DNA of 64,000 nt from Piper betle (lineage: Eukaryota; Streptophyta; Magnoliopsida; Piperales; Piperaceae): positions 62,001 to 126,000 of the forward strand of contig JAURVB010002502.1 in NCBI GenBank assembly GCA_033002965.1. The letters run 5' to 3'. Of the stretch, positions 34,857 to 46,185 are shown in pieces (the stretch's first letter is position 1; every line of letters begins with the position of its first letter). The notes under the pieces are model-generated. The model was not told where the DNA came from. It saw only the letters and a program-made list of their open reading frames with translations, and did not search any database. The translations under genes were made by a program, and so were the position numbers.

Positions 34857-35713
34857 TGATAGTGAGCAGTATGTACAGAGGAAGGTGATTGGCTTTCTGG
34901 GTCCTGTTTATAATTTGGTAAGGGTTCATGTGTGTCAACTTGGAAGGAGAAAAAGAGTCACATGTATAAAGGACGATGTAGTTTCCCTAGCAAACGACAT
35001 GGATCACATGGAAGGGAAGACTGTCGACAGTTCACAGCAGTTATGATGGTTGAGACGTATCACTCATATTTTAATATTACAATGCCTTTACCTTTCGAGT
35101 TAGCTCTCCATAAAAAATTAATTTAAGATCTATATTTCTTACACTTCTTTGATATCAGGTATCCAAAAAAAAAAAAGTTCTTTCGGTTGTGTGTTATCGA
35201 AGATTGAATGATCCCAGAGTTTATATGGATAGCTACTAACTAGCATATGGCTACAAAGGAAGGGCATCCAAAAGGTGGAGAAAAATTTAACATCTCTTAT
35301 GAAAAATATGAAGACAAAAATAATTTCGACTAGTTATTTGATCAGAATTCGTCACTAGATAAAAACAAACATTGACCTCGAATTAAAGGCACATACATTT
35401 TTTTTCAAAAAAAAAAAACTAAGAAAATAACATTGACTCAGGCATCCCTCGGGATTCCCTAACCTAATACACAAGCATAATTTACAACCTAACAAAACTT
35501 AAAGCTCAAAAAGATAATCTCTTCTCTAATAAGAACAGCAGAGGTTCTGCAGGAAATAAAACTTGTGGAAAAATAAGAACAAAAAAGTCATAAAGCAGTA
35601 GAAACTTCTTCAAAGATAATCTTTGATGACTAGCTAGATTGATAATGTATGATGGCTGCCTGAAGAGAAGAATTTGTTGTTTGCATCTCATTCTCCATTC
35701 ACAGATTTCTCGT
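34857..35713. other. Intergenic region, upstream of TPD1-like and downstream of the ARID-HMG gene
   Basis: It contains the TPD1-like promoter side and the 3' untranslated region of the minus-strand ARID-HMG gene. Two A-runs (about 35164 and 35405). No gene recognised. Confidence 0.4.
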
Positions 35714-38700
35714 TTATTTGGCATCACCAGACACAAACTGTGAACTGGGTCCTTCAACTTCATTCGTCTTTGCATCCTCATTTCTTTTACGTAGCTCAAA
35801 ACCATCCCCTTCAACAGACGGGTCCTCGCCATGATTGCCAGAATCTGTGCCTGTCTCTGCTTCCAAAGAAGCATCCATTTCCAAACTCTTGTCAGCACTC
35901 TTTTCTTCATCAGTTTCACTTTCTTCCGGGCTACTACCACTGGCCAAAGTTTTACACGGGCCACTTTCAACCTCAATTTTTGTATCAGGATCGACATTTG
36001 ACATTGTTGTTGGCACTGCGGCACGTTGTTGAATGGGAATTGCGTGAATGGGAATTGTCTTCAATCTTTCCTTGTATTCCTCCATCTCAGTTTGATAGCG
36101 CTCTTTATCTTTCACACCCTTCTCCTGATAGACCTGGAATGTACGTTGAGACAATGTAAACAAATGTTCATACGCTAAACTGGAACACTCACACATTATG
36201 CTCAAACGAAAGCAAAGAAAAGATGACATTCTCCTTGATTTGAAATAAAATGTTCTGTACATATACTTACTGCCTTTTCAGTTTCAGTTAGGTTGTTCCA
36301 TAATTCTCCAATCATTCTACTTATTTCTCTATCTTTCCCTGGATGTAGTGGTTTGAGTCTAGCATGCTGCTCTGCAAAAAGAAGTTGTACCCACTTCGGT
36401 TTGGCTTTGGATGAGAAGGATCACGTTTTCTCATTTCAGATTTCTTTCTTCGTCTACGTCTGCGAGTTCCAGAAGCTGGAATAGCACTACCAGTATTGAT
36501 GTGTGCTCCAGAAGAGAAGGGAGATAAATGAGTCCCAGATGAATGTTCAGATACATGATATAATACACCTTTTAGCTTCTCCGAACCGACAGTGACGGTG
36601 ACTAAATATCCATGTTCAAATTTTCCATCAATCACACCCATCACAGTACAACCTAAATTCCAAAGAAAAATTGCAAGTATAAGCTCATAAAATATCAATT
36701 AAACCTTGAACCAGGTCACAGATATTCACGAGGGACAGCCACACCCAACAGCCAAAAAAATAAAATAAAATACCATTAGCAGATCAATAAAAGGGACATA
36801 GAAAACCTAACAGGAAAGGAGGCTTCACTTGGCAGGTAAACAATTGTCTCGCTTTAAAGTTCCATCCAATGGTGAAAACTTTGTTATTCGTATGCATGAA
36901 TCCTGGGTTAGAATTCGACCCCTTTTGGGATAGGTGGAAGAGGAAGAATGAATAGAAAAAAGGAGTCATCATGATGTAAAACTTAAAACCTCAACAACAA
37001 GGTTCGCCTTCTTCTTCTTCCACCTGACTGAAAAAGTGAGAACAAAAAAAGCCAAAGAGAATACGAAGCAATACTCGTTCCTCCCAAATCTATAATGAAT
37101 CAATGATGCTTAACTTAAGAAAGCAACTTCTACTGGTCAATATAAATTTGGCATTCCAACAAAAACAAAAGCAGGGTTGTTTAAAAAAAAGGTCTTTTGG
37201 AAATGTGCAGAGTTCAAGATAGCAAAAAATAAAATTTTGAAATATAAAAGAGACAGAAAAAAATTCATTATTATAAGAAATTTACGAATGTTTAAGCCTG
37301 GAATGCATAATGAAAGACTCCAAAGACTGAAACTAGAGATTTAGAGAACAAGATCAACAAAAGAATATCCTTCATATTTTGCAGCTACAAGTCTGTAACA
37401 AACCTTGATAACATAATGTAAATTATCAAGCTTATAGTTGATAAGCAGAGTTAACAAGGTGATAACACCCAATTTTTGGTTCACATGCCTCATCGTTCAT
37501 AATTTGTTCACATATCTGCCAGCCACTATTGCCTCTACAAAAAAATTTTAGGTATTAAAAAAATAATTATTTTTTTAGAAAAAAAACCTTCTCGTGGAAT
37601 TTCCTCTATTTCTTTCATCTGCTTCTCTGCAGCAGACTGAGCTTCAAAGGACGAACCCACAAGCTCAGTAGGCCCTTGAGTTGGATACGAACTAGAAGAT
37701 GCAGCAGACAATGAAGCTGCAAGCAAAGAATTTCACATTAATTTTACTGATTACTTAAGAGATTTGTAGATGAAAAAGAGGAATATTGTGGTCATTTCTA
37801 AAATTCAACTAAACTTTGTCAATAAGAACAATATTATTAACATAATATCTGTATGCACACTATAATTATGAAGCCTAAGATTGCACATAAACAAGTGCGA
37901 AGTCATAATATTTTCCATAAGAAACAGGAACAGGCATCCCCAATAGTTGATCAACAACTTACAATGCCACCCACGTCTGATATCTCTAACGAAAGGAAAA
38001 AATAGTACTTATATTACACGTAAAGATATTGTATTTGTATTTAATCAATAGAAATTTCAGTTTAATCATGCAAAGTCCACAAGAATAATTGCGACTGTCA
38101 TTCATTTAATGTGAAACATGGAAAACGCTGATGAGTGAAGGAAATCTAGTTTCTTATTTCTTGGCCAAGGGAAGACATCAGGAGATGCAATTGCCATTTA
38201 CCCTAAAAGAAAACAAACATGAGCATTGGAAGTTTCAAGTCAATCGTCACTATCCAACAATTCCCAGATGATACAGAGTCAAAATGGAGACCATAAATCG
38301 CACCCTTATTATGTGTTTTGCACAAATCTTCCACCAGCTTATTGATCATTCTTACTGTTTTAAATGAAATAATTTCTTCATTTTGGAATTCCTAACACCA
38401 AAATTTTAAAATGAACAGGATTTGGGTAAGATCCACCTAATAGCCTACATCATTGACAAGTTACAAGCATTTTAAGAAACAAAGCGGCACTGTCTGTTTA
38501 AAAGCATGCGTAAACACATAGGTGCTTTCCATTCAAACAAACAAACCACTTAACTTCACAGCCAAAATACTGCACTAATAGATGACGTTCCCTATATGTG
38601 TGAAAATCACACATAAATCCCCCAAACAAAAGAAAGAAACATAACGAAGATCATATGAAGCAGCTCCTAACTTATAAAAGCCAAGCTTCTCGGGAAGAAA

Positions 38701-40441
38701 CTGCCAGTTCAGATAAATACAAACATTTTTCTCACATGATAAGCGCAGTCAAAAGATTTAAATTGCTTGCATGGAACATCAATTTAAAGAGAACGTACAA
38801 TTGAAATAAGTTTTAAGTGGAGCATTGTTCATAACCTTAAGAAGTTGATGACATATTTTAGACTGCCCAAAAACAGACCTATCAATATTCATATAAACAT
38901 CTTAAGGCATATGTTCCTTCTGTTCTCTTCTTTGAATAACTGATACTGTACAATTGAGAAACCTCAATGAAGATGGTACCAGCTAACAAAATAATCAAAG
39001 TAACGCATAGATCATTCAATCCTTTAAGGTAAGTTATGTGGCACAAATAGAATCCTCAAATAGGAACCAACATTTTCAAAAAATAGTATAGAAACTGTAA
39101 TAGAGTGAGCTCTGAGAGACAAACCACATGGAAGAGGGGTCCATCCTTCAGATTTAAAAAAATAAATCTGCTCATAATGATGCAACAGTGAAATGTAGTA
39201 CTTGCGGAGAATAAACGATGCATTTGTGGCTGTTGAGGGAAATCTGAAAACCGATGTTACATCTTTCCACCTCTTCTCCATAATGATCTGTTATTTTACA
39301 AATGTTGGTTAACAAAACAAATCAACACCTTACAAAACAACCCTAAAAAATAAAAATACAGAAGTTTGCGAGATTAATGTAATATGGATTATCTATTTCT
39401 AGGCACAAAAATGTTCCACATTGATGGAACAAAAGCAGAGTAAAAACAGTTCATACTTCATTAATGTTATATTTCATCTAGAAGTAGCAAATCTCGAGAT
39501 CAATTTCATAAGAGAAAATGTTACAACCATTGCAGCTGACAATAAAAACCGGTTATTACCTTCTTTAAACCACCACGAGAAGTAACTTCTATGAAAAGCT
39601 GATGCAGGTCCAGCTCCTTTCCTCCTATTATAGGAATCCTAAATGTAAAGCATCTTCAAATCAATGAAATGAAAATGCAAAAAGATAATATTGAAAAAAA
39701 CTATCTCATAAGGCACATCTTATTTTTTCACGAACATACATTTAAGGTTATGCATCAAAGAGATAATTAATCTTTCATATAGAGAATTAGTATCCTTTCC
39801 TGAACAGGAATGCGATACCAAAATCTATTTTTAAAATTACAAAAGGCCAGACAATATTGTTTTCCGGATTGGTAAATGAAAGCTACAAAATACCTATTAA
39901 TCATAAATGCTCCAACTATATTAACATTAAACAAAATACATGAGAGAAACAAACGTAATATATTCAACAGCCATTCTTCAGAAGAACAAAATATAACTTC
40001 CATTTACCTAACAGTGTGCAGAAACTTAGAACCCCCAATTCCAAATTAGGAGATATTAGGAGGTTAATAAAGGATATCTTCCACCAGTGGCGTATCCTTT
40101 GAGCAAATTTATTAGGCAAAGAACCACAAAGAGTTCGTAAACTATCTCTTCCATCTTTTTGAAAACGCACATATAAATAAACAAACATAATAAAAAATGA
40201 ATTAAATGTCAGAGAGCGTGTAGCCAAAAGCATGAACTACCTCACATTATATATTCTGAAACGGCAAAAATAAATAAATAAATAAATAAATAAATGGAAA
40301 AGTCACTTCTCACATAAACTTCGATCCCATAGTTCGATGGAGTTTTTCCAATGTCTCCATAAACAACTTTTGATTCTTTATCACATCTTCATACGTCGCA
40401 AGCGGCGGTGGATACTTGTAATTAGTCACCGTCTGCTCCAT
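35714..40441 (-). CDS. ARID-HMG box chromatin protein, frameshifted in the HMG box
   Basis: A DNA-binding nuclear protein of the plant ARID-HMG group (relatives of Arabidopsis HMGB9/10/11/15). Six coding exons: 40441-40314, 39638-39560, 39287-39125, 37716-37588, 36652-36271, 36133-35714. The ARID domain spans exons 1-3 (MGSKFM, IPIIGGKELDLHQLF, VTSRGGLKK, EKRWKDVTSVFRFP, NASFILRKYYISLLHHYE). Exon 5 has GVIDGKFEHGYLVTVTVGSE, a basic RRRRRRKKSEMRKRD stretch and the start of the HMG box (HPKPNRSGYNFF). Exon 6 finishes the box (YQEKGVKDKERYQTEMEEY) and has an acidic tail. At 36376-36380 a run of five T (minus strand) stands where six are needed. Downstream box residues (EQHARLKPLHPGKDREIS) are all present, but in another frame. 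As written, translation stops at 36321 after 276 residues; with one more T it would run to 433. Either a recent mutation or a homopolymer assembly error. Confidence 0.85.
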
Positions 40442-41989
40442 ATCTCACTATAAACTCCTAAACAAAAACAAAAAAAAGCAATCATCATCTAAATGCATTA
40501 AAGACGAAGAACACATTCCTACCAATCCCAGCATCACACCATGACCCAGCGCAGGCAAGACTTAACCTTTTACCGTTAAAAACACAAACAGAAATCAACC
40601 CAACATTACAAACTCATCCATAAAGACATGGCAGCCAAGACTCATCTTTCCCGCCACGCCGCAAAAAATAAAAAATAAAGGAGACACCACACCATCGGAA
40701 CAACGTAGCAAATGTTTGAACTTTAGCATGGACTGACTTATAGGCGCAACATACACAGTGCAAATAAAATAACATGATTAGCATAATATACTAGCATGTA
40801 TACACAACATAGCATATAACAAGGATAGAATAAAGAAAACACAGACCTCATAAGCCCAAAGGTTAGAGAATAGAGGGGTGATGAAAAATGGAACAGTGCA
40901 GTGGATGGGAAAAATGGGAGAAAATATGTATTTAGGAAGTGAGATTTGTAAATGAAAAAAAAAAACATTAAAAAAAAGGTAAGAAAGATAATGAATGGTG
41001 GGGGAATAATGAGTGAATGGGTAACCAACCTTTGCTTTATTTAGGGGTGAAGGAAGAAGAAGGCAAAGCATTAATTTTGATTTAATAAAATTTAAATTGA
41101 TGTGGGAAGTTTTTTATTTAGTTTATTTGTTTATGTGGAGCAAAACAAATTATGGTGTGCCTCGGTTGGCCTCAGATTGCATGGGGACCATTACTATATC
41201 ATATGATGGTTCATCCTCATAATAGATAAAAATAGCCATAAAATTTTTTATAAATATTTTCTCGTTTTTCAGTTTTGCAGCATCCACTTTAAAAAATATA
41301 TATTTTATTAGTATTGTTATATATCATTTTATTATAAACTATCACAATCTACATGCAACAGGAAATATGGTGGTGCGTATTTTCCATGATACCTCCTTCC
41401 TTCAACGTCTTGGAACTGATAATAATGCAGAGGCAAACTAAATGACCTGCAAATAAATGGTGCTTATTTTTTATATTTATACATGGGCTTATTTATTTAC
41501 TTATTTATTTTCAAAGCTAGATGGGTTTTATTTCTTTCTTCTTCTTTTTTTTTTTTCTTTTTGGTGGTATTACGAATGAAAAGGTAGAGGAGGTGTCACG
41601 AGGAAGATAAGGATTAGAAAGTGGTGGCTTTACACCTGCTTTTGTGGAGTTAATACGGCATTTAGTGTTTTTCATTTGGACTTGGTCTCCTCCCTCTCTC
41701 TCCCTCCTATTTTTACTAGCGTTTGTTAGCTCCTTCAAATGGACTTGGTGTAAATATTTGAGGCCCATTTCTCACTTTTCCAACGCCGACAGGCCCAGCC
41801 CACATCTCTGTGTGCAAATTATAGACTCATTGATAATAATAATAATAGGAAAAAACTAAGGCAGGTATCAATTTATCGGATCTTCCGATTCAACATGTTG
41901 TAATTACATCCTGGTGGGAGCGAAAGGAATATTAAATTCCTAATATCCGGTAAATGTGTCGAAACAAACATGTTCTGGTTCTTCAATGT
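40442..41989. other. Upstream region of the ARID-HMG gene and intergenic DNA
   Basis: 40442-41070 probably contains the promoter and 5' untranslated exon of the minus-strand gene. After that the sequence is AT-rich with T-runs and CT-rich tracts (41520-41560, 41685-41710). The short frames at 41517-41859 show no domain. Confidence 0.4.
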
Positions 41990-42742
41990 GGTTTTTTAAC
42001 ATTGAGAATGAAACTCTTGTGCTTTAAGGTGAAATAAATTTGGTTAAATCACATGATGATGTACCAAAACCAGTCCAACAATCTACTAGTGAATTGTGGG
42101 AAAAGGTAATAAATGAAGAAATGAAGTCAACGAAACTTAACAAAGTTTGTATTTTAATTGATCTTCCAAACGGTCAAAAAGTAAACAATAATAAATGAAT
42201 TTTGAAAATAAAAAAAAGTCGATGGTATAATTGAAATGTATAAAGTCTATTTAGTTGCTAAAGGATGAATTGTAAAATTTGACGTAAAAACCGTTATTCT
42301 AAAGGATGAATTGGATGATAAATTTTTTATACAACCCACAAAGATTTGTTGTTCAAGGTAAAGAAATAAAATATGCAAATTACAGCGTTGTATATATGGT
42401 CTTAAACGATCATTTAAACAATACAATTTGAAATTTTACAATGCCATCTTTTCGTATAGCTTCGTAATAATTGAGGAGGATTATTGTGTTTATGTCAAAC
42501 GCTCTAATGTTTCCTCTGTAATTCTATTCTTTTACGTGGATGACAATAGGGTTGCTAATTGAGTGAGCCAGCTCGTGAACATTTAGCATTCGGCTCGGCT
42601 TGACTCGACTCGAAATTCAACATTTAAATACTCAAACTCGAATCTTACGAGCCGAGCTTGAGCAAGGTCGTGTTCGACTCCACTCGATTCGTAGTTTGAC
42701 TCGAACTCGACTCGATAAAATAATATAATAATATAGTCTTTA

Positions 42743-42747
<5 letters not shown>

Positions 42748-42786
<39 letters not shown>
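42748..42786. repeat. (TA)n microsatellite, left flank of nested MULE
   Basis: About 19 TA units inside the hAT element, ending directly at the MULE end. Confidence 0.9.
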
Positions 42787-42788
<2 letters not shown>

Positions 42789-43547
42789 AAATAAGTTCTA
42801 TACTGCAGCACAAGCAGCTTGCCTGTGCTGCAGTTTGATCTTGGCCGTTGGATGAAGATCAAAAAAAAAAAAAAAAGAGAGAGGGGGGCCGTCGGCGCCG
42901 CCGCAGCAGCAACAGCGGAGGGGGCGGGAAGGATGCCCGGCCACGACGACGGCTAGTGGGGGCGGCGGCGACAGGGGACGGGGTTGGTCCGGGGGGTGGT
43001 GGCAGGGTGGCGGGCGGGTCGCCACGCGGGTGGGCGCGCGCGGCTGGGTGGCAGGCGGCGGACGGGGGACGCGGTGGGGCCGGCGGCGGGGAGGGGCGAG
43101 GCGGGGAGGTGGGCGGGGGACTGCGCGGGCTGGCCGGGCGCCCGTTGCCGCGGTGGTGAGGGGCGGGGCGGGGATGTGGGCCCCTGGGGTGCACTGCCAC
43201 GGCCGACCCCGGCTTCGGGAGGGGGCGCGGCAACAGGGTAGCGGCCCCGACGGGGTGGGGGTGGTGTCGCTCGGCGGTGGTGCGGTGGGCCGGCAGGGGA
43301 AGAGGCAGGGCGGCTAGATCCGCCGCCCCGTCGCCGCGAGGGGAGGGTTACGTCGCCGCCCAGTCGGCCGAGGGCGGCGACGGGCGGGGCAGGGGGTGGC
43401 GTCGTGTTGGCCAGCGGCAGCGACAACGCGTCAGCCGGGGGCGGCGGCGACGCCACCCGATTTTTTATCCAGCCGTTGGATTAAATCCAACGGTTGGAAT
43501 ACTGCATCATAGCCAAGATGGATGTGCGGCAGTACAACATTCTTGTC

Positions 43548-43550
<3 letters not shown>
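42787..43550. mobile_element. GC-rich non-autonomous MULE nested in the hAT element
   Basis: The ends are inverted relatives. Left: a perfect hairpin ACTGCAGCACA...TGTGCTGCAGT, then GGCCGTTGGATGAAGATC and an A-run. Right (read inward): GTACTGCCGCACA, GATGCAGTATT, then CCGTTGGAT-TTA-ATCCAACGG and an A-run. The interior is extremely G-rich on the plus strand and has no credible coding content, although it produces long Arg/Gly- and Pro/Ala-rich frames. (TA)n lies on both sides, as with the elements in the first 16.6 kb. Confidence 0.8.

Positions 43551-43592
<42 letters not shown>
43551..43592. repeat. (TA)n microsatellite, right flank of nested MULE
   Basis: About 21 TA units directly following the MULE end. 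Confidence 0.9.
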
Positions 43593-43600
<8 letters not shown>

Positions 43601-43602
43601 AA

Positions 43603-43690
43603 TAACAAAGAAGCAAGATAGTTGAAATGATAAGTATTCACCTTGATGACTTCAAGGTTGTGGGTTCAAACCACATTGGCCTCATTTTTT
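43603..43690 (+). repeat. tRNA-like B-box sequence, possible SINE remnant
   Basis: GTGGGTTCAAACCAC resembles a pol III B box, and an A-box-like stretch (TAGTTGAAATGATAAG) lies about 45 bp upstream. This arrangement is typical of tRNA-derived SINEs. It is short and lacks target duplications, so it is only a suggestion. Confidence 0.35.
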
Positions 43691-45052
43691 TTAAGTGAGG
43701 TACTTTTGATTTTTAATCGAGCTGGTTTCGAGCTCGGCGAACAAGCTCACAAAAATTTAAAAGATAGTTTAAAGATATTCAAATCGAGACTCAATTAGCA
43801 TCCCTAGAAAACAATTTGCTAGTTGAGGATAACATATAGTATCTCATTTTTATTAAAGAATAATTATCTCTAATTTTTAAATGAAATATATGGATGAAAC
43901 TGAATTATCCTAAATGTTAAAATTTAGCATGATCGTGCAAAGAAAATGTTTTATCTTTCTCATGAGTCTTATATTAATAAGAATTTGGAATGATTTAACA
44001 TGCAAATTTGTAACCCAATAAATACTCTAATTGCAAAAGATGAAAGCCTAAAACTGTGTTCATTAATTCCAAAGGAAAAATTAAAAATATCCAATATCTC
44101 ATATGATGTATGCTATGATTTACACATGCTTTGATATACTATTTATTGTCAAATTAGTTAGCAGATATCAATCAAATCAAAGCCTAACTCATTGCAAAGG
44201 TGTGAAAAGAATTATGCAGATGCTGATTGTGCTGAAGATGTAGAAGAACATAAATTCACTTCAAGATATATCTTCTTGTTGAATGAAGGAGCTATTTAGT
44301 GCACCGGCAAAAAGCAAACATGAGCTGCTCTGCCTACTATGGAGGCAGAATTTGTCACATCTACCAATGCAGTCCAAGAGAGCGTTTAGTTTAGAAGATT
44401 TTTGTAACATTTGATAGTAGTCACATTTCCTTTGCCACCAATGGCTATATTTTGCGATAATTAGGCGGCACTTACTTAAATAAAAGATCTCAAATATCAT
44501 AACAAAACGAAACACATTGACATTAAATACAACTTCATAAAAGACATTGTTCGGCAATCTGAAATATATTTTCATACATCATATGGTTGGTGATCCATTA
44601 ACTAAGCCAATACCTCGTGATGTATATCTTTCCAACATTAAGATGATTGACTTATTTTCTTAGTGTTTTCATATGTATTTCAGCAAATGTTTTTGTGCAA
44701 TTTTCATTTTTGCCAATTATTGAAAATTTTCATTTCACTATGTTATCTTTTTTTAAATTATACTAATACAAAGAGTATTATGTCAAATGGGAGGAATGAC
44801 ATCTATATTTTAGGCGAATATTTGTACACCCTCCCATGTGATTTATACTACGTGAGATATAACTATTTCAACTGTGAGGATAGTAGGAGGATAATCCCTC
44901 TTTATCTACCGTGTGAAATCTTTGAAGCAAAAATGCTTTCATTGTTCTCTTTATAATTTTTAACTATATTTAAAATAATAAAGTAATGTTACTTTCTTTA
45001 ACATATTACCTAAAGTTATAGATAATGTAGAGCAGATTCCCAAAGTAGAGCA

Positions 45053-45434
45053 GTGATCCTCTCATGGAGAGCCTCGAGCACTGTTTTGGGGAGGAGCTTC
45101 TTCGAGTTGGCCCTCTCTTCTTCTAATCACCGCCTTCGTCGCCTCCCGCCTCAGAACAATCGAGATGGCCTTCTTCTCCGCCACTTTCCGTTCGCCTCCT
45201 CCCGCCTCTCCGTCGCCTTCCTCCGCTTGGGCGGCAACTGCACCGCCTTCCGTGGCCGCCGGGCTCGGCCTCGGGAGCGAAGCAGCGAGCTGGTGCGGGC
45301 AGGCGCGAGCGGAAGGTGAGGGAATCGGCGGTCAACCAGCGGGCGGTGGAGGCGTCGTCCGGCGAGCGGTGGCCAGTTGCAGAAGAGGCGATGATGATAT
45401 TTTGGAGTTGCGTCTGGCGTTTGGGCCTTATTGA
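45053..45434 (+). CDS. Doubtful small protein or captured exon, unidentified
   Basis: A GC-rich island in AT-rich DNA. From 45053 one frame of 88 codons begins MILSWRASSTVLGRSFF, Arg/Ser-rich like an organelle-targeting peptide. A second frame from 45165 (89 codons, MAFFSATFRSPPP) is Ala/Gly/Ser-rich. A GTGAGG that could serve as splice donor lies near 45317, but no matching downstream exon was found. It could be an exon of a decayed gene, a transposon-captured fragment or chance. No domain is recognisable. Confidence 0.25.
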
Positions 45435-45689
45435 ATGGGCCTGATAAAAAGCACATGGGCCTTGTTGACCGGATGTTGATGGGCTTACTATTTGTTTTGG
45501 GCCATTGCCTTGATGTCTTTAAGCTTTTCTGGTCAGTTTCATGGATATAAGCCACCGATTGGCATTATTTTTAGTCACATTTTTTTAGAGATTTAAAGAT
45601 GGTTATGGAAGTTATATCTGATTTTGTTATCATTTATAAAAATAACTACCTCGAATTTCTAAGATTTGTCAAAAATAATTTTAGAACAT

Positions 45690-45835
45690 ACTATTAGCCC
45701 TTGAAAAAAATTCAATTCTAGAAATTTAAAGTAGTATACATTCTGTGTCAAGGAAAGAATATTTGAAGAAAATATTATTAGCCCTTGAAAAAAATTCAAT
45801 TCTAGAAATTTAAAGTAGATACATTCTGTGTCAAG
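45690..45835. repeat. Direct duplication of about 62-67 bp
   Basis: TATTAGCCCTTGAAAAAAATTC through ATACATTCTGTGTCAAGGA occurs at about 45690-45757 and again at about 45774-45834, with a 2-bp difference and a short spacer. Confidence 0.85.
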
Positions 45836-46122
45836 GACTCAAGAGGGCGATATTTATAACACTTAAAATAATCTGCTAATTTTGTCTTCTAAGCAAGCAT
45901 TTTTGGATTACGATAAATGAAAACCAGTATTTGTTATTATTATAAATAAATAAAGACATTATTTATTATAGAAAGAGAGAACCACAAATTTGACAAATTT
46001 GAAAAGTAAACGGCGACCAGAGGCTTCTTCAAGCTCTTACTACGTCAGGCCTCGTGGAGGAACCACAAATATGTCTCGGAAAAAATAAAATCGCATCAAC
46101 TGATCTCTTTGTTTTCTCTCTT

Positions 46123-46185
46123 ATGAGCTTTTGTGGCTCTCGTTCCCTCCAAAATGCCACTCCATTACCCCCACCCCAGCCATGA
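46123..46185 (+). promoter_or_regulatory. Upstream ORF overlapping the main start codon
   Basis: A 20-residue upstream frame starting MSFCGSRSLQNA ends in TGA at 46183-46185. The stop overlaps the presumed main ATG (46182-46184) as ATGA. If it lies in the transcript it would reduce or couple initiation of the downstream protein. Confidence 0.45.

Larger units (their letters stand above)
42547..43806. mobile_element. hAT element inserted at the copia YVDD codons
   Basis: Terminal inverted repeats TAGGGTTGCTAATTGAGT and, on the other strand, TAGGGATGCTAATTGAGT, 18 bp with one difference. Flanks GATGACAA (42539-42546) and GAAAACAA (43807-43814) are an 8-bp target duplication with two differences; the first copy includes the two Asp codons of the copia active site. 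The interior has GAGCTCG/CGAGCTC and GACTCGA words and no transposase. A (TA)n tract inside it has in turn taken a MULE (42787-43550). Confidence 0.8.
41990..44665 (+). mobile_element. Decayed Ty1-copia retrotransposon (integrase end to RNase H), with nested insertions
   Basis: Broken coding remnants run in the order expected for copia pol. They are the start of the reverse transcriptase region (SELWEKVINEEMKS, LPNGQKV), then KFDVKTVILKDELDDKFFIQ, CIYGLKRSFKQYN, and YCVYVKRSNVSSVILFFYVDD with the catalytic YVDD at 42533-42544. After an inserted hAT element come LLVEDN and, at 44200-44630, RNase H pieces (YADADCAEDVEEHKFTSRY, MEAEFVTSTNAVQE, KHIDIKYNFIKD, VGDPLTKPIP). Stops and frameshifts are frequent and part of the palm region is deleted. 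Long terminal repeats were not found, so the outer limits are approximate. Confidence 0.85.
44666..46122. other. AT-rich interval with one doubtful small frame and a duplication
   Basis: It contains the doubtful frame at 45053-45434 and a direct duplication at 45690-45835, described separately. The remaining sequence shows no gene. Confidence 0.4.

Noticed and set aside
42798..43621. Frames up to 167 codons on both strands
   Set aside because: Entirely within the GC-rich non-autonomous MULE and its TA tracts; composition artefacts.
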